Source: Ryuthela nishihirai | Lineage: Eukaryota > Arthropoda > Arachnida > Araneae > Heptathelidae | NCBI GenBank assembly: GCA_038380435.1 | Contig: JAWZYU010000020.1 | Location: 47,710,307-47,774,306, forward strand | DNA length: 64,000 nucleotides | Reading direction: 5' to 3' | Shown here: one piece after another, positions 1-9,741 of the stretch | Layout of the letters: every line of letters starts with the position of its first letter | Position numbering within the stretch: the first letter of the stretch is position 1 | Notes under the pieces: generated by a model | Seen by the model: only the letters and a program-made list of their open reading frames with translations | What the model was told of the DNA's origin: nothing | Databases searched by the model: none | Program-made: the position numbers and the translations under genes

Positions 1-690
1 TTAATGGGCCATTTAGCTACATAAAAAGGAATGGCAAGAGCTGTAAATGACTTTAAAAGCTTTTTGTGATTCTGAATCTGTCAAGTTTCAATATCGAGCG
101 TTCATGTCCTTCAGTAGAATTTCCATAATAGCTCTATAATGCAATTTCACCCATCTGTGTTTTATTAAAGTGATAAGCAATGTCGAATGTGTCTATGCAC
201 ATCCCTGCTATTTTTAGGGACACCTCTTCTGAAGAAGACAAGCGAGATGTCAAGTCACACAATATTTCTAGGTTTCTCAGAGTTTGGGGAGTAAAATAAT
301 TGCATGATTCCAAAATGAACATATGGAAGGTTATAATAATATGGTTATTGACGACAATGGTGATTATAGCTATCATTTAGGTCAATACTTGTCAAACTAA
401 ATAAAAAAAGTCAAGTTAAAAAATATTGTTTCCACAATAACGGAAATTACACTGAAACAGAATATGCTTGAAAGCTAATAAAATACGTTATTGCGAAAAA
501 TACGATTGCTAAAAAATGTAAAGTAGAATATGCTTTTTAAAAAAAAATATGTTATTGTCATTTTATTGAAACAGCTAATGATGTGCAACAATTAAAAGCG
601 TGATTATTGTGTCATGAGATATGCTGTGAATATGTCTCTTTCTTGTAGTCGAATAGACAGCTTAGTTTAAAAAGTATATTGATTTCAAAC
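1..690. other. AT-rich DNA, nothing recognised
   Basis: The only open frame of any length (134-376, minus) has a low-complexity, Ile/Thr/His-rich translation with no motif I know. Poly-A/T runs are common (for example near 538-548). I see no repeat boundary or RNA gene before the SINE-B at 691. Confidence 0.5.
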
Positions 691-888
691 CCGTCCCGTG
701 GCCGAGTGGTTAGCGCACTTGGAAACCCGTCTCGTGACCGACTTGGCTACGGATTAAAGCTACGGTTAGCGCACTTGGCTACGGATTAAAGAGACCTGGG
801 TTCAAACTCTTCGTTAAGGCATGGATGTTTGTGTTCTACTATGGTGTATTTACTGTCAGACTTCTGTGGTAAGCAGCTGCTTGAGGGA
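691..888 (+). repeat. SINE-B copy, rearranged head
   Basis: The copy starts with a tRNA-like A box (GGCCGAGTGGTTAGCGC), has a B-box-like GGGTTCAAACTC and ends in the family tail AGCAGCTGCTTGAGGG. The head is duplicated internally: TTAGCGCACTTGG and CTACGGATTAAAG each occur twice between 709 and 800. The middle of the body is shortened compared with the copies at 7458 and 42962. This is a retroposon relic, not a functional tRNA. Confidence 0.8.
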
Positions 889-3058
889 ATTTTCCCTCCA
901 TTATAAAGGTTTTTAGTAAATTTCTTGAAATATGTGCGAATTTTTTCCCTCCATTATCATTATTAGTATTTTCAAAAGGGAGGAGAATGCCCCCTTTTGA
1001 AAAAGGGAGGAGAATCGCCCCCCTCTCCCCAATAGATCCAACTGCGGTTTATGCAAATGAATGATTGAGTGTCCATAGTTAAGGGACCTGTTTCAGCAGA
1101 AAGGGGAAGTTAATACCGAGTATGATGATCCCGATTAGCAACACAAGTATTGGAACAATTTCTCATACTGTTTGACAACTAATCATGAGGTGTGGAGAGA
1201 ATACATTTTCTTTTTCTCGGAGGATAAATCGGGTCTCACGGAGGCTATAAATCGACCTGTGCCATTCTGGTGTTACGAAATGCTTTACCGACACGAATAC
1301 AGTGCTTACTGAACAGGAAACGAGTGGCGCAGAATCAGAACCAGTTTTTTTTAGCATCTCGGATTTGCGTTTTGAGTCAGGTATGCAAATTTCGTCCTTT
1401 CAGGTGATTTTTTCGAGGCGTACGACCTTGCGTATATTTACTTTCATCGACATTCAAAATGTAATGCGATTAATTTCAATCGTTTGTGAGATATTTTAAT
1501 GTTTGGGATCATGCCTAACCTTCGAGTAAATGTACAGATGTTTGAAGTTGTAAATCTGTTTTTCAATTACACTGTTTTTGACAAGAATTTATTTTTTTAG
1601 AAGATTACTAGAGTAGAGGGGGAAGATATATATTGCAATATTTTTTTGGGGGAGGGAAGGAAATCAAAAAAAAAATTCCAGAAAGGAGTTGCGATGCTTC
1701 CCATTGTTATGGAGTTGCGATTTTCCCAATTTCTTCTACATCCAAAGATACTGAGAACCACTTCCCTAAAGAGTAATGGATGAAATAAGAAACAATTCCC
1801 GTACCTAAAAAACACTTTAATTTTACACAGTCGTATCAGAATAATATGACCACCTACCTAATGAAAATACGACTGTGTATAATTTTCCGGAGAACCTTTC
1901 CGTAGCATAAAATACTAGAGTTATCAACAAAATAGGGAACAATACAAGTCTCTAAAAATCCTTCATTTAATAATTTTCCCGAGTAATCTTATTGAACGAA
2001 AACGAAACATAACTTACCAGGAATACGATTATTTCTTTCACCGGTCGTTAAAAAATAATCTGTCCTTTCCACAGTGCTCATTTCCCCATTGAATAGATGA
2101 GACAACTCTCTTATCAGACTTCCTGTTTCGCTACCATAATAAAAGTCATGTATTTGACACTCATGAACGAGCGGAATAGTTTAAGACCAATTTTTCCACT
2201 TTCTGAGATCTATCGTACAAACTGGCGCCATAAATTGGAGTTAATTATGAGATTAAAGCTTCCTTTCTCTATGAAGAGTTCAAATAAGAGATTGGTATCC
2301 CATCCCCGCATTTGTGTCCCTCCCCAACCCGCTATTCCCTCTCTTCCTTCTACACATCCCCCAACTATTCTTTCTCCCCGCTCTTTCTCTCATCAACCTC
2401 CCCCACTGCTATTTCCCCTCTTCTTTCTAATCTCTTGCTTTTATTACAAAGGACGAAATTGGAGCAGCGTAAACAAAAGATAGAGCCGACAACAAAGATT
2501 AATACTTTTGAGCGTTCACAATACCCTCGCATTCTGTTTCCTTGTCGTAGTATATTTATCCGTAATAAATGAATTACTGTAAGCATCGCTTGTTTTCGAC
2601 GACGGTTGTGATAGGGAGGGCGTAATACTAAATTTAGAGATGAAGTAATTAATACGGCAGAAGAAATTCGCAGAAGCAATCACGTTTCCTCTATTAATTA
2701 TGTCGCTGTTTCTGTTTACGGAAAGAGGACCGAGGAGTTAAAAGGGCTCGCAGTGTGAAAGGAAACGGTTGGGAAAAAAAGCAAGATCTCGGTAACGTGT
2801 GTTTCGTGTTATCTTAGCGATGCGTTAAATTTATTCTGGACAGATGCAATGAAAACAGCAGAGGATAAACACGGTCCCTTTTTCGATGTTAGATTAAGAT
2901 AGACGGTTTCGGGTATTCTTCGTTGATAAATTTACTTCGTTCGCGTTATAACAAATTAAATGCATCGAATGAAGTTGAGTTAGATGCAATTCATTTTAAC
3001 AATAAGAATTTGATTTAATTTAATCACTTTTTTACAATTTGTTTTAGGAATTATAAGT
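889..3058. other. No gene seen; pyrimidine-rich patch
   Basis: No coding region is supported. A direct repeat of an AAAAGGGAGGAGAAT motif lies at 975-1020. A C/T-rich tract at about 2300-2430 produces three overlapping Pro/Ser/Leu-rich open frames on both strands, which is what a biased tract gives by chance. I see nothing else in this stretch. Confidence 0.45.
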
Positions 3059-3424
3059 TGGATTGCTTTACCTCTGAGTGGCACATTTATATACACAATG
3101 GGATAAATGACCAGGTCACAAGGACTCCGAGGACTTAGAGAAGATTAGGAGAAGAGAACACTAGACAGCTGCTAGGTTATACAGATGGAAGCTTCCCATC
3201 AAGGCCATCCAATGCGATCTTTAACGTGCATAGGCTCTCCCGCACTTGTGTCACGGTTTAACGTCTTATCCAACGGACGCCGGCATTTCCAAGCCCATTG
3301 GTGCTTTCTAGTGACCGACGGCAGGACGGGGGTTTTGCAGGGATAAATATCAACGCTGGTCAAGGCGGGACTCGAACCTGTAGAATACGAGCCTGACGCG
3401 CTACCGACTGAGCCACCTCGCCGC
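3059..3424 (-). repeat. SINE-A copy, old, near full length
   Basis: In reverse complement it runs from a tRNA-like head (CTCAGTCGGTAGCGCG, ending near 3424) through the diagnostic body (CCGTCGGATGGGA-like, CATGTTAAAGA-like, GGATGGCCTTGA-like) to the GAGGTAAA-like 3' end near 3059. It has many substitutions compared with the copies at 43427 and 49288, so it is an older insertion. Confidence 0.85.
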
Positions 3425-3473
3425 AGGACTTCAGCGTAGGTAGAGAAGTTGAATTAAGAAGGAGACTTCAGCG

Positions 3474-4200
3474 TATCAGAGAAGGTTTGGGTAAGGAAAA
3501 CACAGGACAGATGTTAGGAGATTAAGAGAAATCTCCCATTAAGGCCATCCAGTTTGTTCTTTAATGTGAACAGGATATGGCTCTCCTACACACGGATAGT
3601 TCCCAGGTTCGAGTCCCAGCTGGGTCAGCGTTGAGATTTATCTCCGCAAAAATTCCCCGCCCTGCCCACGGTCAGTAGAGGACATCGATGGGCTTGGAAA
3701 GGCCGCCGTCCGTCGGATGGGACGTTAAGCCGTGGCTCCGTGTGCGGGAGAGCCATACCCTGTGCACGTTAAAGAACACTCTGGATGGCCTTGACGGGGG
3801 CTACCATCTGTCTCCCAACAGCTGTTCCAGTGGGTCCCCTGCCCCAACCTTCTCTGAACATGCTGGATGGCCTTGACGGGAGGCTACCATCTGTCTCCCA
3901 ACAGCTGTTCCAGTGGGTCCCCTCCCCCAACCTTCTCTGAGCCAACCATGTGACCAACCATGTGACCTGGCCATTTAGCCCATGGTGTGCAAAAAAGTGC
4001 CGCTCAGAAGTAAAACAACCCAACCCAACCTACACACGGACCACGGCTTAATGCTTATTGGACGGACGACGAACTTTTCAAGCACAAAGGTGTCTCCGAA
4101 GACAGAACAGGAAAAAATTCTCAATTCATGCTCAGTTGGAATTCGAACCTGAGAATATTGGATTAGGAGCTTGGTTTGCTACAGACTGAGCCAATTCTCG
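3474..4200 (-). repeat. SINE-A copy, old, split by a younger SINE-A
   Basis: The 3' half lies at 3474-3596 and the 5' half at 4029-4200, with the tRNA-like head around 4150-4195 in reverse complement. The break coincides with the 12-bp duplication CCTACACACGGA (3585-3596 and 4029-4040) that flanks the younger SINE-A. Joining the halves restores the SINE order. It is heavily diverged. Confidence 0.8.
3597..4028 (+). repeat. SINE-A inserted in an older SINE-A, with 12-bp TSD
   Basis: The element is 5'-truncated: it begins at GTTCCCAGGTTCGAGTCCC, i.e. the B box, so the A box is missing. It ends at AGTAAAACAACCCAA. The flanks are the perfect 12-bp duplication CCTACACACGGA. Internally, the stretch from the CTGGATGGCCTTGACGGG motif to the CCAACCTTCTCTGA motif occurs twice (3781-3858 and 3863-3940), a tandem duplication. 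Open frames here (3688-3876 plus, 3769-4023 minus) are SINE read-through. Confidence 0.92.
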
Positions 4201-4321
4201 CCTCTAAGAATTGCAACTCGAAAAAGTCAATTATCTTGAAGATCTCACATAAAATGAAAATTATACTATTAATACATAATTATGGTAACTATATAATGTA
4301 CATTATGTATTAATATAATAA

Positions 4322-4975
4322 TACAGTCGAATCCGTTTATAACGAATATGAGAGTCAGAAAACTTCGTTATATCAGTAAATTCGCTATAAGAAATATTGA
4401 TCTGAAAGTATCTAAAAAACGAAATATACTATGCATTTAAGCACAAATATTAAAGACTAAATTATAACAATAATAAGATTACTTACCTAGAAAATAAAGA
4501 GTTGTTATTTATATTTTAGTAAGCCATGCACCTAATGAGTACTGTTTTTTTTTTCGCTTGAAGCAGTGGACCATTTAGTGGTAAATGTTGAGCTCTGACT
4601 CCTACGAATCAATGAAAAAGAGCTTCTTCAACATCAGATATAAAGTTTTTTTACGACATATAGGACAGAGAAGAATCTACTCCTAGCTTTTACAGGGCTT
4701 TTCATACAAGGATATAATCTACTAAGACCGAAGTCGCTGTTGATTACTTTCTCAGTTAGAGCTAACTCAGCACACAAAGTTTGTCTTGCTGAAAGAGTCG
4801 CTAGCTGCCTAACCACTACGTCAGTTAAGGGCAATGATCTGATCTTTTTTCTTGCAGCAACACCTCTTAATTTCCCCAGATCCGCCACCTTTTTTTAAAT
4901 TATAAATCACTCAGCGGAATTCCATACATCTTGGCAACATCAGCTTTTCCGCAGTTTAAACTCAGGCAACACACC
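4322..4975 (-). pseudogene. pogo/Tigger-type transposase relic with one TIR
   Basis: TA plus CAGTCGAATCCGTTTATAACGA at 4322-4345 looks like the terminal repeat of pogo/Tigger elements. In reverse complement, about 4970-4910 encodes ADVAKMYGIPLSDL, matching the CENP-B/pogo helix-turn-helix, and about 4635-4545 encodes DVEEALFH, a stop, then FVGVRAQHLPLNGPLL, matching the following CENP-B-type DNA-binding segment. About 230 bp of unrecognised open sequence (4640-4888) separates them. The DDE catalytic part and the second TIR were not found. Family known from motifs; the relic status is direct from stops and missing parts. Confidence 0.6.
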
Positions 4976-5033
4976 TCCTATAATAGAAAGCCAGAGGACC
5001 AAATTTATGAAGTCAGCTTAGGTTGTCCTAGTC

Positions 5034-5855
5034 AGTCAGTCAGTCAGTCAAAAAATCTCTAGACTACCGGAAATTCGGGGCTTTTCGTCCCTCTCCTCCA
5101 GATCGTCAAGAATGGAGCAATTGCCTAAAAGCAAGACCTCACCTTAGTTCAAAGTTCCTTTAAATTCTTTCAAAAAGATCAAAATTATGTAGAAATTTCA
5201 CAGTTTCTTGGAAGCAAAATCTTCTTAAAGAAGGTTCTTCTTGGCCTAATAGACTTTTAAGACTCAATTCAGTAACATTATTTCTTTTTAGACTGTTTAT
5301 TAATACTCTACTTTGATTTTCATTTTCTTCACAATTAAGAAGCACAATGTGCTACTGTTTCTTTAACTTTGCAATGAACACAGTTCGGAGAATTCACTTT
5401 TTTCATTTTGAATAAGGAATCGTTTAATAAAGTTGAGCCCGTTCTGAGCCTGGTGATACAGATAATATTCTTTCTGGTCAAACCAAAGTTTCGATAGAGA
5501 GAAATCTCATTCTCAATCATGCTTCGATGATTGAATCTACCAGATGTTAATACCTCAAAATGATGTTGAAATGTTTCGTTTAATTTTTTCTTGATTAACT
5601 TCTTGAGGTGTGTATTTCCCATGTAGGAGTAGAGGGATTTTTCATGCAAGGGTGCTGCTTTTGCCAAAAGGTCCTCGATTTCATTGCCCTGGATCCCACA
5701 TATGCAGGGATCCATTGTAGTATAAATTCTGCACCATTTTTCATGATGATTGCTGAGGATTTTAATATGCTCTGAGAAATTCTGTTATTGCTGGATCGGC
5801 AGGGGTCACCTTCAAGAAAATGTAATGAGGAACTGCTGTCTGTGAATAAAACTAT
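5034..5855 (-). pseudogene. RNase-H LINE ORF2 C-terminus and 3' end
   Basis: The reverse complement encodes the end of an RNase H domain (FTDSSSSLHFL at about 5845, then LQWIPAYVGIQGNEIED at about 5715), a Cys-rich tail (NSPNCVHCKVKETVAHC) and the final residues FDLFERI followed by TAA at 5160. One frameshift lies near 5335-5345. The 3' UTR (5159-5050) ends in a TGAC microsatellite at 5034-5050, the usual kind of tail on non-LTR elements lacking poly-A. A second copy of the same 3' end is at 42561. It is 5'-truncated at the junction with the RTE-like fragment near 5855. Confidence 0.85.
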
Positions 5856-5872
5856 TTTTTGGTGTGACTGTT

Positions 5873-6075
5873 TACAGTGTGCCTAAGAGTTTCAGAAAAA
5901 GGGAGAGACTTAAGATGAGATGGGCAGAAAATGTCAAACAGAACCTTGCGTTTGGTGTGCAGTGGCCAGATGTAGCACATATAGCTCAGGACAGATATGC
6001 TTGGAGAACTAAATTGCAAGGTCGGGTTGGACCTCCTTAGCCCATGGCTGTTTGAGGATGACGATGATGACAAAT
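5873..6075 (+). pseudogene. RTE-like LINE, 3' end fragment
   Basis: It encodes the extreme ORF2 C-terminus (MRWAENVKQNL..GVQWPDVAH.AQDRYAWRTKL) found in the LINE copies ending at 62030 and 34657. It ends in TTGGACCTCCTTAGCCCATGG and TTTGAGGATGACGATGATGAC, the 3' UTR and trinucleotide tail of the family. Severely 5'-truncated and non-coding today. Confidence 0.85.
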
Positions 6076-6346
6076 AATTTTATTTCTAAATAAAATATAT
6101 TTGTAAATAAACATTAGTATAAATATTAGCACAAAAGCTCACCAGTAATTAATAATTAATAATTATAATAAAAATATAAAACTTTTACATAGTAAGGCTA
6201 GCTAAGTTACGTCAAAAATTTGGTACATTGGCCTTCTGTTAAAGGAGGCAGTGACAGGTCCTTTGGATCCCGATCTCGAACTCAGGTACTGTTGGGTCAA
6301 AGGCTTGAACTCAATTCCATTTGACCCATAACCAAGCAAACTAACC
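6076..6346. other. AT-rich DNA with a possible tRNA-like remnant
   Basis: Mostly A/T runs. Around 6246-6350 the reverse complement has weak tRNA-like spacing (TTCGAGATC-like B box, AAGCAAACTAACCCC downstream), perhaps a decayed SINE, but I cannot assign a family. Confidence 0.3.
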
Positions 6347-6353
6347 CCTCAGC

Positions 6354-6918
6354 CAAAGAACGTATAAGGAAAAGAAGTTCAGCTTTGACAAAGCGTAAGT
6401 GGCGACCTCAAGTGGTGTTTCGATTCGTATCGTGCATTTGTTTAAGCCGGGAAGCAAACAATATAGGGCAAAGGAATTATTCATCAAAAAATTTATATTT
6501 TAAAAAAGGAAAAAAAGTAACTGCACTTTGTATTTGAAAAAAAAATAATATCATGATTTTAATAAAGATTTATTTTCTCCATTGGAATTATTTTTCGTTG
6601 AACCAACAATTATAAATTGAATGGATAGAGAGATTTCAAATTAGCCTGAAGTTAATTTATAGAATAAATTATTACAATTAGAAGCTTTCTTGGTTGCATA
6701 GATGCAGGAAACAGAATTGATATTAATATACTCTGCAAGGATATCAATGGGAAATCATTACATAGGAAAAGCGAAGAGAATGGAAGTTGATAGTAACATG
6801 TAATTACAAAAGCGTTCGTCCCCTGTAATGTTCCTTTCACCTCTACGCCAAATGCACGATACTCGATTTTACATTAATCTCTATGGAAGCTTAACTTCTT
6901 CTCCCTCTACATTCTTTG
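6354..6918. mobile_element. Non-autonomous TIR element, 7-bp TSD (short form)
   Basis: The ends are inverted: CAAAGAACGTATAAGGAAAAG at 6354 pairs with the reverse complement of 6918, CAAAGAATGTAGAGGGAGAAG, and similarity continues inward for about 90 bp (both arms contain TATCGTGCATTT). The perfect 7-bp duplication CCTCAGC flanks it (6347-6353 and 6919-6925). No transposase frame is present. The TIR matches the ~1.05-kb elements at 14192 and 22762, which also have ~7-bp duplications. Superfamily not assigned. Confidence 0.85.
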
Positions 6919-6925
6919 CCTCAGC

Positions 6926-7457
6926 TAACGGCTCTTAAATTAGGATTTACTAATTATGTTATATCAAAAACAATAATAAATTTTTGGAGTTGACGCTTTG
7001 ACATCGTACAGTGCAGACGTGCTGTTATGTAAATTTACACGTGGCAGACGATAGCGGTGGAAAGGCGCCAAGGCAAGCAGTGTAAGAAGAAAAAGTTTTT
7101 TTTTTGAAGACTATTTTAAGAAGATAAGTTTCTCTTTCGTTATTTAGTTCCGTTATATTGTATATTATCGAATGTTGAATTTTATTTTTGACTACCTCAA
7201 CCTGCGAAGTGCAGGTTACTGTCATTTTTTAGACAAAAGTGTCTAAAGACTTATTATTTTTTGAGACTTTTCTAATTTTTTGTTCAACGACTATAAGTCA
7301 AAATATTCTTCAGTTCTTGATAGCTTTCAAGAACTGAAAACTTTTCAAAATATTCTTCCGTTCTTGATAGCTTTTAATCACCCGTCGTCGACATTTAAAA
7401 CTTACGACGTTAAAGATTGGAACAGAACAGATTCCTTGGACTAGCAACATAAAAATA
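6926..7457. other. No gene seen; short direct repeat
   Basis: AT-rich. A short repeat (AATATTCTTC, GTTCTTGATAGCTTT) occurs twice around 7300-7375. Nothing else is recognised. Confidence 0.4.
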
Positions 7458-7645
7458 CTTGGTGGCTACTGATCTAAGGGACCTGGGTTCGAGCCCCGGG
7501 TAAGGCATGGATGCATGTGTCGTTTTTCTGCATAGGTCCTGCCATCCTCTCAGACCTTCTACTATGGCATATAAACTGACAGGCTCCTGTCAGACCTCTG
7601 TGGCAAGCAGCTGCTTGAGGGGGTATTTATTTATTTATTTTTTTT
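7458..7645 (+). repeat. SINE-B copy, 5'-truncated
   Basis: It begins inside the tRNA-like head (TTGGTGGCTACTGATCTAAG), keeps the B box GGGTTCGAGCCC, has the body GGCATGGATG..CCATCCTCTCAGACC, and ends in CAAGCAGCTGCTTGAGGGGG plus a (TATT)n tail. It abuts the LINE fragment starting at 7664. Confidence 0.88.
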
Positions 7646-8180
7646 ATAAATTTCCAGAGCAATGGCTCACTGCAAACTCATTTTCAACAGCTTCGGAATA
7701 CAGGCCTTCGACTATTAAACATAATTCGCAGTTTAGCTTCACCACGTACAGGTCTTCATCGCCGCCCTTTACTGCAGCTTGTCAATGCAACAATCAAAAC
7801 AGCTTTTACCTATGGTGCTCCACTTTTAATATCAGCTAAAACCAGTTATTGGAATTCCATCTATCCTATATAGCATGCGGCGCTTCGAGCAACTACAGGT
7901 TTACCTAAAGCTACACCTCTTTCTTTACTTTATGCTGAAACTGGAACAGTTAGACTTAAAACGTTTGCTAAACATCTGGCCATCAAAACTTCAATAAAAG
8001 AAATGGCATCACCTATCTCTTCAATGTACAGAAAAATTTGTAGAGAACCTGAATTTCTGAAATTCTATAAATGGTCAATACAAACAACTTTTTTTCCGTC
8101 ATTGACTAATCATTGGATGGAAGAAAACAATATTTCCCAACAAATAACGATTAAAACACCCTTTGATATCACACCCTGGC

Positions 8181-8359
8181 TACCACAACCTTATGAAATC
8201 ATTACTGAATTTTTCGACTTTCAGGGAGAACTTGGACTTTCTCTTTCTGACAAGGACCTATTATCAACATTTAATTCTGAAATTCTACCTACGTGGGTGG
8301 ATGCCATCTGGATTGGTTGGTACAGACGTTTCTCGAGCAGGATCCCACACGGGAATCGG
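8181..8359 (+). repeat. Left copy of a ~177-bp duplication flanking SINE-A
   Basis: Bases 8181-8359 (TACCACAACC to GGGAATCGG) recur at 8744-8918. I count three substitutions and one 4-bp insertion (TTGG at about 8315) between them. Both copies are LINE sequence, and deleting one copy plus the SINE restores the LINE frame into RNase H. Confidence 0.9.
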
Positions 8360-8743
8360 TTGGGTTGTTTTACCTCTGAGCGGCACTTTTTTTGCACACC
8401 ATGGGCTAAATGGCCAGGTCATATGGACCCCGAATTCTCAGAGAAGGTTGGGTGAGGGAACCCACTGGAACAGCTGTTGGGAGACAGATGGTAGCCTCCC
8501 GTCAAGGCCATCCAGCGTGTTCTTTAACGTGCACAGGGTATGGCTCTCCCGCACACGGGGCCACGGCTTAACGTCCCATGCGACGGACGGCGGCCTTTCC
8601 AAGCCCATCGGTGTCCCCTACTGACCGTGGGCAGGGCGGGGAATTTTGCGGAGATAAATCTCAACGCTGACCCAGCTGGGACTCGAACCTGGGAAATACA
8701 GATTACGAGCGTGGCGCGCTACCGACTGAGCCACCCCCGCCCC
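8360..8743 (-). repeat. SINE-A, full length, inside a LINE
   Basis: In reverse complement it runs from GGGGCGGGGGTGGCTCAGTC (8743) to AAAACAACCCAA (8360) with A and B boxes intact. It lies exactly between the two long direct repeats 8181-8359 and 8744-8918, so the duplication borders coincide with the SINE ends. The overlapping frames 8003-8455, 8163-8624 and 8540-9025 are LINE-SINE chimeric read-through, not genes. Confidence 0.95.
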
Positions 8744-8918
8744 TACCAAAACCTTATGAAATCATTACTGAATTTTTCGACTTTCAGGGAGAACTTGGAC
8801 TTTCTCTTTCTGACAAGGACCTATTATCAACATTTAATTCTGAAATTCTACCTACGTGGGCGGATGCCATCTGGATTGGTACAGACGCTTCTCGAGCAGG
8901 ATCCCACACGGGAATCGG
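8744..8918 (+). repeat. Right copy of the ~177-bp duplication
   Basis: Near-identical to 8181-8359 (differences listed there). This copy continues directly into the RNase H coding sequence of the host LINE. Confidence 0.9.
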
Positions 8919-9741
8919 AATCGTCTGCCAAAAATACAACTAAAAACTTTCCGAACGTCTTCACGACCATACATCTATTTTTTCAGCTGAAGTATTTGCC
9001 ATTCATAAGGCTGCTGCAAATATAATCAAAGGTCTTGAAAAATATTTAATTCTCTCTGACAGCAAATCAGCATTAATAACTTTATAAAATGCCAAAATCA
9101 AATCACCTATAGCAATACTGAATTTACATCAAACATTAATATCTTCTACCGTTCAGGGTTCATCAATCACAATACTTTGAGTATCGTGTCACCGTGGCAT
9201 ACATCTCAATGAAGAAGCAGATTCACTTGCAAAACTGACTCTTGGCATTTCTTATGTTCATCCGGATTCACCTTCTTATGCAGAAGATATATTAGGTATA
9301 TGCAAACAATCTTACATTGACAGCCATAGAGAAGAATGGGACTCTTCAGTTCTAAATGATATTTATCCACTCATATCTCGATTTCCAAAGCCTTTGGACA
9401 TGGATATTTCCTCCAGGGCTATGGAGACTCTTATTACTAGATTAAAACTGAATGTAGCTCCGCTACAAAATTTCCTGTTTCGATGTCGGCTCAGTAATTC
9501 CAATAAGTGTCCAGCATGTGGAGAGCGTGAAACAGTTTCACATTTCCTTCTACAGTGTGAACGAAATGAAAAAAGTCGTTCCTCAATGATCAATTTCTTC
9601 AAATCACATGGACTACATACGAATACACCTTATGTGATTTATGATATTTTTTCTTTATGTTTAAAGATTTTTTATCTTGGACTTGAACTTTTCATCAGAC
9701 AATCCCACAGATTTAAAAAAAAATTACATCCTTTTTCCTGA

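Larger units (their letters stand above)
7664..9741 (+). pseudogene. LINE ORF2 C-terminus (RT end, RNase H, Cys-rich tail), interrupted
   Basis: The frame from 7690 reads LRNTGLRLLNIIRSLASPRT, then the RT C-terminal region with LRATTGLPKATPLSLLYAET (one TAG stop before it at 7873). The RNase H domain begins at about 8875 (IGTDASRAGSHTGIGI), with LILSDSKSAL at 9049 and CHRGIHLNEEADSLAKL at 9188. A zinc-knuckle-like tail follows (CPACGERETVSHFLLQC, 9509-9559). Several in-frame stops show decay. A SINE-A and a long duplication (8181-8918) interrupt it. RNase H places it in the I/Jockey/R1 group of non-LTR elements; the exact clade is unclear. Confidence 0.88.

Noticed and set aside
691..800. tRNA-Leu/Ser gene from the GGCCGAGTGGTTAGCGC box
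   Set aside because: No long variable arm, duplicated head, SINE-B body follows.
2097..2679. Pro/Ser-rich protein
   Set aside because: Comes from a pyrimidine-rich tract with open frames on both strands.
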